Source: Gallionella sp. UBA6045 (GTDB lineage: Bacteria; Pseudomonadota; Gammaproteobacteria; Burkholderiales; Gallionellaceae). Taken from it: a stretch of DNA of 19,240 nt. The notes under the pieces are model-generated. The model was not told where the DNA came from, did not search any database, and was given only the letters and a program-made list of their open reading frames with translations. Numbering within the stretch: the stretch's first letter is position 1; each line of letters starts with the position of its first letter. Below are positions 14,946 to 19,240 of this stretch, in pieces. Both the position numbers and the translations under genes were made by a program. The stretch is from positions 1-19,240 of the forward strand of contig DIYV01000183.1 in the NCBI GenBank assembly GCA_002429165.1, written 5' to 3'.

Positions 14946-15836
14946 CTACTTGCCGGCGATTTGCCGGAACAATTCCAGTCTGCGCGCATCGATCCTTCCT
15001 TCCGCAACCGCATTGCGCAATGCACACCCCAGTTCATGCGCGTGGCGGCAGTCGTGAAAGCGGCACTGACCGAGATAATGCGCGAATTCCACGAAGCCCT
15101 GTTCTATGCCGCCGAAGCTCAGGTGGTGCAGGCCGAAGGCTTGCACGCCGGGGCAGTCGATCAGGCCGCTGGTCTTGTCTATCCGGTATAGCCGCGCGTG
15201 GGTGGTGGTATGTTTGCCGGAATCCAGCACCGTGGAGATTTCGCGGGTGGCGGCCTGTGCATCAGGCAGCAGCGCGTTGATCAGCGTGGACTTGCCCATG
15301 CCGGATTGCCCGACCAGCACGCTGGTGTGTCCGTGCAGGAAAGGGCGCAACGCAGACACATCCTGCTTGGCGCTGAGTTCCAGCACGCGATAGCCGATGG
15401 CGGTATAAGGGGCGAGTCGCTTGCGTGCGGCCGCTGCGGCATCAGGCAGATCACATTTGTTCAACACGATCAGCACGTCGAGCTTCTGGTCGAAAGCCGC
15501 GACCATGCAGCGTGCCAGCAGTTCGTCGCTGAACGAGGGTTCGGCGGCCACCACCACGATGATCTGCGTGACGTTTGCGGCGATGAGTTTTTCGCGAAAG
15601 GCATCGGAGCGATGCAGCAGCGAGCGGCGCGGCGCAATGCGTTCGATCACGCCCTGTGCGCCGGTGCCGTCCCCGGTCGAGGCGTCCGCCGTGCGTTTGA
15701 TGTCCACCATATCTCCGCACGCGACTTCGCTTTTTTTGCCGCGCGTCAGGCAGGGTATTTCGCTGCCGTCATCCATCCTGACCAGATACTGCCGGCCGAA
15801 TGCGGCGACTACCTGCCCGTGCAGGAACTCGCTCAA
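14946..15836 (-). CDS. rsgA: Ribosome small-subunit-dependent GTPase A
   Basis: This 296-residue circularly permuted GTPase acts in late maturation of the 30S ribosomal subunit. An OB-fold N-terminus (GQVVAAFGRQYLVR) is followed by G4 NKCDL (126-130), G1 GQSGMGKS (176-183), the G2 loop around STVLDSGKHTTTHA and G3 DCPG (227-230), the permuted order typical of RsgA. The C-terminal zinc site is complete: Cys258, Cys263, His265 and Cys271. G3 reads DCPG rather than the usual DTPG or DSPG. TTG at 15836 is chosen because it overlaps the dehydratase stop (TTGA) and matches the family N-terminus; no ATG or GTG lies nearby, and the open frame to 15980 is antisense-like within the dehydratase gene. 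It is the last gene of a four-gene operon. Confidence 0.92.
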   Translation of the reverse strand: MSEFLHGQVVAAFGRQYLVRMDDGSEIPCLTRGKKSEVACGDMVDIKRTADASTGDGTGAQGVIERIAPRRSLLHRSDAFREKLIAANVTQIIVVVAAEPSFSDELLARCMVAAFDQKLDVLIVLNKCDLPDAAAAARKRLAPYTAIGYRVLELSAKQDVSALRPFLHGHTSVLVGQSGMGKSTLINALLPDAQAATREISTVLDSGKHTTTHARLYRIDKTSGLIDCPGVQAFGLHHLSFGGIEQGFVEFAHYLGQCRFHDCRHAHELGCALRNAVAEGRIDARRLELFRQIAGK

Positions 15837-16171
15837 ATCTTGAACAGCGCGTCGACTTTCGCGGCGCAGATGAAATCGTTTTCCGACAGGCCGTGGACAG
15901 AGTGGGTTGTGTATTCGACCAGGCAACTGTTGTAGCCGACAGTGAGTTCGGGGTGGTGATCCTCGGAGTGCGACAGCCACGCGACCGCATTCACGAATGC
16001 GATGGTCTGGTAATAATTCTTGAATTGGTAAGTCTTGTTGATCAGGTGATCGTAGCGCTGCCAGCTTTCGAGTTGCCGCATCAGGCTATCAGCCTCTGCG
16101 TTCGTCAGCGGCAGCGTGCCGCTTGCGCAGGGTTTGCATCGCCTGCTGGTTAATTCCCGAGTTTTGCTCAT
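15833..16171 (-). CDS. phhB: Pterin-4a-carbinolamine dehydratase
   Basis: This 112-residue enzyme dehydrates 4a-hydroxytetrahydrobiopterin, recycling the cofactor of aromatic amino acid hydroxylases. The family signature is intact: SEDHHPELTVGY (His72, His73) and TTHSVHGLSENDF (His90), the three histidines of the active site. The length is typical. Two extra cysteines near the N-terminus (Cys12, Cys15 in RCKPC) are common in the longer bacterial versions. No phenylalanine hydroxylase gene is in the window, and many bacteria keep this protein for molybdopterin or other pterin chemistry instead. It lies 7 nt after the cytochrome c stop and overlaps rsgA, so it is inside one operon. Confidence 0.94.
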   Translation of the reverse strand: MSKTRELTSRRCKPCASGTLPLTNAEADSLMRQLESWQRYDHLINKTYQFKNYYQTIAFVNAVAWLSHSEDHHPELTVGYNSCLVEYTTHSVHGLSENDFICAAKVDALFKI

Positions 16172-16178
16172 GGCCGGC

Positions 16179-16499
16179 TCACTTGAATTTGTAGAAGATG
16201 TTCAAATACGCAGCGAGATCCTGCGTTTCCTGCGGGGTGAAGTGCGCGTTTACATTGGCGCTGCACATGCCGATCTGCTGGATCAACCCCTCCGGGCTGT
16301 TTCTCTTGCGATCAATACGGGTGAAGATCTTGTTGCCGTCGCCCCCCATGATCTGGTTATGGCACCGGTTGCAATTGTATTGCGCGAATATTTTTTCTCC
16401 GGTCTGGGGATTGCCGTCCGGAAAGAGATTGGCCGATGCGGCAGTTGCAGCGCCCAGCAGCATCAATGCGGGGAAAATCAGGTATGCGATCAGTTTCAT
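16179..16499 (-). CDS. Periplasmic monohaem c-type cytochrome
   Basis: This 106-residue class I cytochrome c has a signal peptide (residues 1-23, MKLIAYLIFPALMLLG… ending ASA before NLFPDG). The mature protein has one haem-binding motif CNRCH (Cys43, Cys46, His47) and a probable axial Met78 in QIGMCSANVNAHF. The C-terminal helix ends in ETQDLAAYLNIFYKFK, typical of small diffusible electron carriers. Cys79 next to the axial Met is unusual. ATG at 16499 is chosen because AAGGAG lies upstream; the open frame to 16523 adds eight non-signal-like residues. It sits between the M48 peptidase (26 nt upstream) and the pterin dehydratase (7 nt downstream). Its redox partners cannot be told from context. 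Confidence 0.9.
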   Translation of the reverse strand: MKLIAYLIFPALMLLGAATAASANLFPDGNPQTGEKIFAQYNCNRCHNQIMGGDGNKIFTRIDRKRNSPEGLIQQIGMCSANVNAHFTPQETQDLAAYLNIFYKFK

Positions 16500-16525
16500 A
16501 GGGTTCTCCTTGTGATGAATCAAAG

Positions 16526-17791
16526 TCAGGTTTGCGCGGATTGCAGATGGGAGATGCGCACCATGGCCGGGGGGTGCGAATCGTAAAACTTGGAATACAG
16601 CGGATCGGGAGTCAGTGTCGCCGCGTTGTCCTGATACAGTTTGACCAGCGCGTTGACCAGGTCGGCGGCGTCGGTCTGCTTCGCGGCGTAAGCGTCAGCC
16701 TCGAATTCATGTTTGCGTGAATAGGCCGACATGATCGGCCCGAGCAGGAAGCTGAACACAGGAAGCACCATGAAGAACAGCAGCAGCGCGAGCGCGGTGG
16801 ACGGCGTGGTAACCCCCAGGCCCTGATAGAACCAGGTGGTTTGCATCAGCAGGCCGAGCAGCCACAGGAAACCCAGGCTCAGGGCGAAAGTCGCCACGAT
16901 GCGCTTCACCACATGGCGGCGTTTGAAATGGCCGAGTTCATGAGCCAATACTGCCTCGACTTCATTGATGCTCAGGCGTTCCAGCAAGGTGTCAAAAAAC
17001 ACGATGCGCTTGGTTTTGCCGAAGCCGGTGAAGTAGGCATTGCCGTGCGCGCTGCGTTTCGAGCCGTCCATCACGAACAATCCCTGCGCGGTAAATCCGC
17101 AACGCTTGAGCAGCGATTCGATGCGTGCTTTCATTGTCTCGTCCTGCATGGGCGAAAATTTATTGAACAGCGGTGCGATGAACGACGGGTAGATAAACAG
17201 AATCAGCAGATTGAACACCACCCACACCAGCCACACATACAGCCACCAGTATGTTCCCATGCGCCCCATCAGCCACAACACGCCGAACAGCAGCGGCAAG
17301 CCGAGGACAGCGCCGATCAATATGCCTTTCAGCGCGTCCAGCAGGTACAGTTTGAAAGTCATTTTGTTGAAGCCGAAGCGCGCCTCGATGACGAAGGTGC
17401 GATAGATATTGAACGGGGCTTCCAACAGCGAGTACAAAACCAGCACCGCGACGAGCGTGGCCATGCCTTGTGCGACCGGGGAGCCGAACCAGCCGCTGCC
17501 CAGTTTGGCGGAAACAGTTGCGGCGATGAACTGGATGCCGCCGCCCAAAGTAAACGCCAGCAACAACGCGGCGTCGAACAACGTTCCCAGCATGTCGAAG
17601 CGCGTCTTGGCAGAGGTGTAGTCTGCCGCTTTTTGATGCTGGTCCAGCCGGACTTTTTCATGGAACGCCTCCGGCACGGCGGCACGGTGCGTGGCGATAT
17701 GCGCCAGATGTCGGCGCGCCAGCCACAGCTTGGCCAGCGTGGTCAACGCCACTGCGGCGATGAATATAAAAGTGAATTGCATTGCAGTCAT
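16526..17791 (-). CDS. M48-family membrane metallopeptidase (Ste24/CAAX protease 1-like)
   Basis: This 421-residue zinc peptidase of the inner membrane has the catalytic HELGH motif at 284-288 (in VLAHELGHFKRRHV) and the third zinc ligand Glu362 in RKHEFEADAYA. About seven hydrophobic segments surround it, as in Ste24 rather than the shorter HtpX. The NAYFTGFGKTKRIVFFDTLL segment and the C-terminal SHPPAMVRISHL are typical of the family. The bacterial role is probably membrane-protein quality control; no prenylated substrate is expected. Starts at 17824, 17791 and 17782 are possible and none has a good ribosome site; 17791 is preferred because the hydrophobic N-terminal helix begins there. 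It is the first gene of a four-gene operon divergent from orn. Confidence 0.92.
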   Translation of the reverse strand: MTAMQFTFIFIAAVALTTLAKLWLARRHLAHIATHRAAVPEAFHEKVRLDQHQKAADYTSAKTRFDMLGTLFDAALLLAFTLGGGIQFIAATVSAKLGSGWFGSPVAQGMATLVAVLVLYSLLEAPFNIYRTFVIEARFGFNKMTFKLYLLDALKGILIGAVLGLPLLFGVLWLMGRMGTYWWLYVWLVWVVFNLLILFIYPSFIAPLFNKFSPMQDETMKARIESLLKRCGFTAQGLFVMDGSKRSAHGNAYFTGFGKTKRIVFFDTLLERLSINEVEAVLAHELGHFKRRHVVKRIVATFALSLGFLWLLGLLMQTTWFYQGLGVTTPSTALALLLFFMVLPVFSFLLGPIMSAYSRKHEFEADAYAAKQTDAADLVNALVKLYQDNAATLTPDPLYSKFYDSHPPAMVRISHLQSAQT

Positions 17792-17894
17792 AGGGATCGT
17801 TATTTCAGTGTTCGCAACAGGCATGGTTGTGACACAATACGCGTCACACCGTTCAATCTCAGCGCTTTAAATTTAAATAGCAACCTGGCGAATT

Positions 17895-18440
17895 ATGGCA
17901 CAAAACCAAAATTACCTTATCTGGATAGACATGGAAATGACCGGTCTGGTGCCGGATACCGACCGCGTGATCGAGGTCGCGCTGGTGATTACCGACAATA
18001 ATCTGGAAACGATCGCCGAGGCGCCGGTGCTGGTGTTACATCAGCCCGACAGTGTGCTGGACGGCATGGATGCATGGAACAAATCCACCCATGCCAAATC
18101 CGGACTGATCGACAAGGTAAAGGCGTCCACCGTGAACGAGGCCATGGTTGAGGAGCAGATGGTCGAGTTCCTGAAAGAATATGTGCCGACCCGCACCTCG
18201 CCGATGTGCGGCAATTCCATCTGCCAGGACAGGCGCTTTCTGGCGCGCTGGATGCCGAAGTTCGAGGATTATTTCCATTATCGCAATCTCGACGTGAGCA
18301 CCCTCAAGGAACTGGCCAAGCGCTGGAAACCGGACATGGCGCAGGGGGTTAAAAAGCACGGCAAGCACGAAGCGCTCGCCGATATCTACGAATCCATCAG
18401 CGAGATGAAACATTACCGGGAACATTTCATCAAGCTTTGA
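17895..18440 (+). CDS. orn: Oligoribonuclease
   Basis: This 181-residue 3'-5' exoribonuclease degrades di- and very short oligonucleotides, including pGpG from cyclic di-GMP breakdown, so it is the final step for signals such as that made by the diguanylate cyclase in this window. It matches E. coli Orn over its full length. The DEDDh catalytic set is present: Asp12 and Glu14 in IDMEMTGL, Asp112 in [10 protein letters not shown], His158 and Asp163 in KHEALADI. The end REHFIKL is identical to that of E. coli. The ATG follows an AT-rich palindromic stretch (TTTAAATTTAAA near 17866-17877) that probably contributes to the promoter; the ribosome site is weak. Confidence 0.97.
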   Translation: MAQNQNYLIWIDMEMTGLVPDTDRVIEVALVITDNNLETIAEAPVLVLHQPDSVLDGMDAWNKSTHAKSGLIDKVKASTVNEAMVEEQMVEFLKEYVPTRTSPMCGNSICQDRRFLARWMPKFEDYFHYRNLDVSTLKELAKRWKPDMAQGVKKHGKHEALADIYESISEMKHYREHFIKL

Positions 18441-18494
18441 AACGGCGTTGAACAGAATGGTGTGTCAGAACACCAAGCACGACTGGAGGTAACG

Positions 18495-18782
18495 ATGACC
18501 ACAACCACACCTGCTGCGCCCATCCCATCCGAGAACGACCAGGCTCGGATACTTGAACGTCCGGACGGATTCTACTGGCAGGACACAGAGACCGGGCAAC
18601 AGTACGGCCCTTTCGCCACGCGGGTAGAGGCGGTGCAGGACATGGAAGGGCTGAACGACAACAGCATTGAAGAAGGCGAGTCGCTGGAAGATGCCGAAGA
18701 GGAAATCGGCATCTCCACCTGGATAGATCCGGAAACCGGCGAGCCGGCTGAAGATTCGTCGCCGCGCACTGGCGAAGATTGA
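18495..18782 (+). CDS. Small acidic protein of unknown function
   Basis: I cannot assign a family to this 95-residue protein. The N-terminus is low-complexity (Thr/Ala/Pro). Residues about 19-47 (RILERPDGFYWQDTETGQQ then YGPF and EAVQDM) look like a small folded domain similar in style to short DUF-type proteins that bind through a Trp/Tyr-rich sheet. The C-terminal half is strongly acidic (SIEEGESLEDAEEEIG, then ISTWIDPETGEPAED). No signal or membrane segment is seen. ATG at 18495 is chosen because GGAGGT lies at 18484-18489; a GTG at 18462 is in frame but less likely. It follows orn by 54 nt and may be co-transcribed. It is convergent with the next gene, with 22 nt between the stops and no terminator visible. 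Confidence 0.75.
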   Translation: MTTTTPAAPIPSENDQARILERPDGFYWQDTETGQQYGPFATRVEAVQDMEGLNDNSIEEGESLEDAEEEIGISTWIDPETGEPAEDSSPRTGED

Positions 18783-18804
18783 CTGACCCCGGATAAGTCT
18801 GGCG

Positions 18805-19236
18805 TCAGCGGCTCCAACTGGCGCGCAGCAGGTTCTGGTCCGAATTGTAGTGGAATTCCAGCTCGCCCTGATAGGCATGGTGCAACGCTTCGCCGATACC
18901 GCGCGCCAGATGGATGTCGGTGGTGGTCACCACAGTACCCTGCTTGGTCTTCTCAATTGCCATGATCCGCTGCATCGGGTGTCCCGCCTTTTCTTGCGTT
19001 TCCCGGTGCTGTATCAGTTGCATGATTTCCTGTTCGTGCTGGTCGAAAAATTCCCCGGACACAGTCACGTAGCCAGCCGGAAAATGATCATGAATGCGAT
19101 GGCAGGCAGGGCAGGTTGTCTCATGCGCGTCCTTGGGTTTTGCCAGCCACTGCCAGCGCCCGGCGTGGAACACCGCGCCGCAGTCCGTGCAGACCGTCGG
19201 TTCGGAAAGTTTGCCTTTGGCTTTGTAGCTGTCCAT
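18805..19236 (-). CDS. BCAM0308-family zinc-ribbon protein, probably truncated at window edge
   Basis: This 143-residue open frame matches the BCAM0308 family of small proteins with an N-terminal zinc ribbon: Cys17 and Cys20 in TVCTDCGAVFHAGRWQW, then Cys43 and Cys46 in TCPACHRIHDHFPAGYVTV. The function is not established. The ATG at 19236 is only 4 nt from the window end, and family members usually have some residues before the YKAKGKLSEPT segment, so the true start is likely outside the window; the frame is open to the edge. The C-terminal half (TTDIHLARGIGEALHHAYQGEL…) is complete to the stop. Confidence 0.8.
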   Translation of the reverse strand: MDSYKAKGKLSEPTVCTDCGAVFHAGRWQWLAKPKDAHETTCPACHRIHDHFPAGYVTVSGEFFDQHEQEIMQLIQHRETQEKAGHPMQRIMAIEKTKQGTVVTTTDIHLARGIGEALHHAYQGELEFHYNSDQNLLRASWSR

Positions 19237-19240
19237 TAGC

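Noticed and set aside
15198..15935. + strand open frame of 245 codons opposite rsgA
   Set aside because: The opposite strand carries the complete set of RsgA motifs; this frame is a codon-bias shadow.
17828..17848. TGTGAC … GTCACA inverted repeat between the M48 gene and orn, possible CRP/FNR-type site
   Set aside because: The half-sites resemble CRP but the spacing between TGTGA and TCACA is 11 nt rather than 6, so it cannot be called a CRP site; another operator remains possible.
16841..18001. Long + strand open frame (386 codons) over the M48 peptidase and orn start
   Set aside because: It is antisense to a clear zinc peptidase, is rich in Gln/His/Arg as expected from the opposite strand of hydrophobic coding sequence, and overlaps orn.
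1..19240. CRISPR arrays, tRNA or rRNA genes, transposases, phage genes
   Set aside because: No regularly spaced repeats, cloverleaf sequences, rRNA segments or mobile-element proteins could be recognised by reading either strand.

Overview
The window looks like a chromosomal segment of a betaproteobacterium, most likely a member of the Nitrosomonadales (Gallionellaceae-like). That placement is inferred from gene content and order: cysI–DUF934–cysH–cysD–cysN, a CobD/CbiB paralogue, DUF1415, and M48 peptidase/pterin dehydratase/rsgA divergent from orn. No rRNA or tRNA is present to confirm it. Nearly all of the window is ordinary, well-packed bacterial coding sequence; no CRISPR array, prophage or insertion sequence was seen.

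Region 1 (1-4157) is an assimilatory sulfate-reduction operon on the + strand: the C-terminal end of sulfite reductase (cysI), a DUF934 protein, an APS-type cysH, and the two ATP-sulfurylase subunits cysD and cysN. Together they convert sulfate to APS, sulfite and sulfide. A perfect 25-bp inverted pair of REP-like palindromes sits in the gap between cysD and cysN.

Region 2 (4158-5451) is gene-poor. It holds one unrecognised 142-residue protein that is built from two internal repeats and ends in an out-of-frame 58-bp-period duplication, flanked on both sides by more than 400 bases without a recognisable gene.

Region 3 (5452-9659) is an aldehyde-oxidation module. An ExaC/AldB-type aldehyde dehydrogenase and a small DUF779 protein are on the - strand, with a divergent AcoR-family sigma-54 activator on the + strand. 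The shared intergenic region has candidate -24/-12 elements in both directions and a phased array of TGnnACA heptamers that could be the activator's binding sites.

Region 4 (9754-13051) holds a membrane diguanylate cyclase with intact GGDEF and I-site, a hotdog-fold DUF4442 protein, a CobD/CbiB-family membrane protein followed by a very strong terminator, and a small coiled-coil protein with a hydrophobic tail.

Region 5 (13401-19236) is mainly housekeeping: srkA–DUF1415 (+), a tightly packed - strand operon of M48 peptidase, monohaem cytochrome c, pterin-4a-carbinolamine dehydratase and rsgA, then orn, a small acidic protein, and a convergent BCAM0308-type zinc-ribbon protein that probably runs off the right edge.
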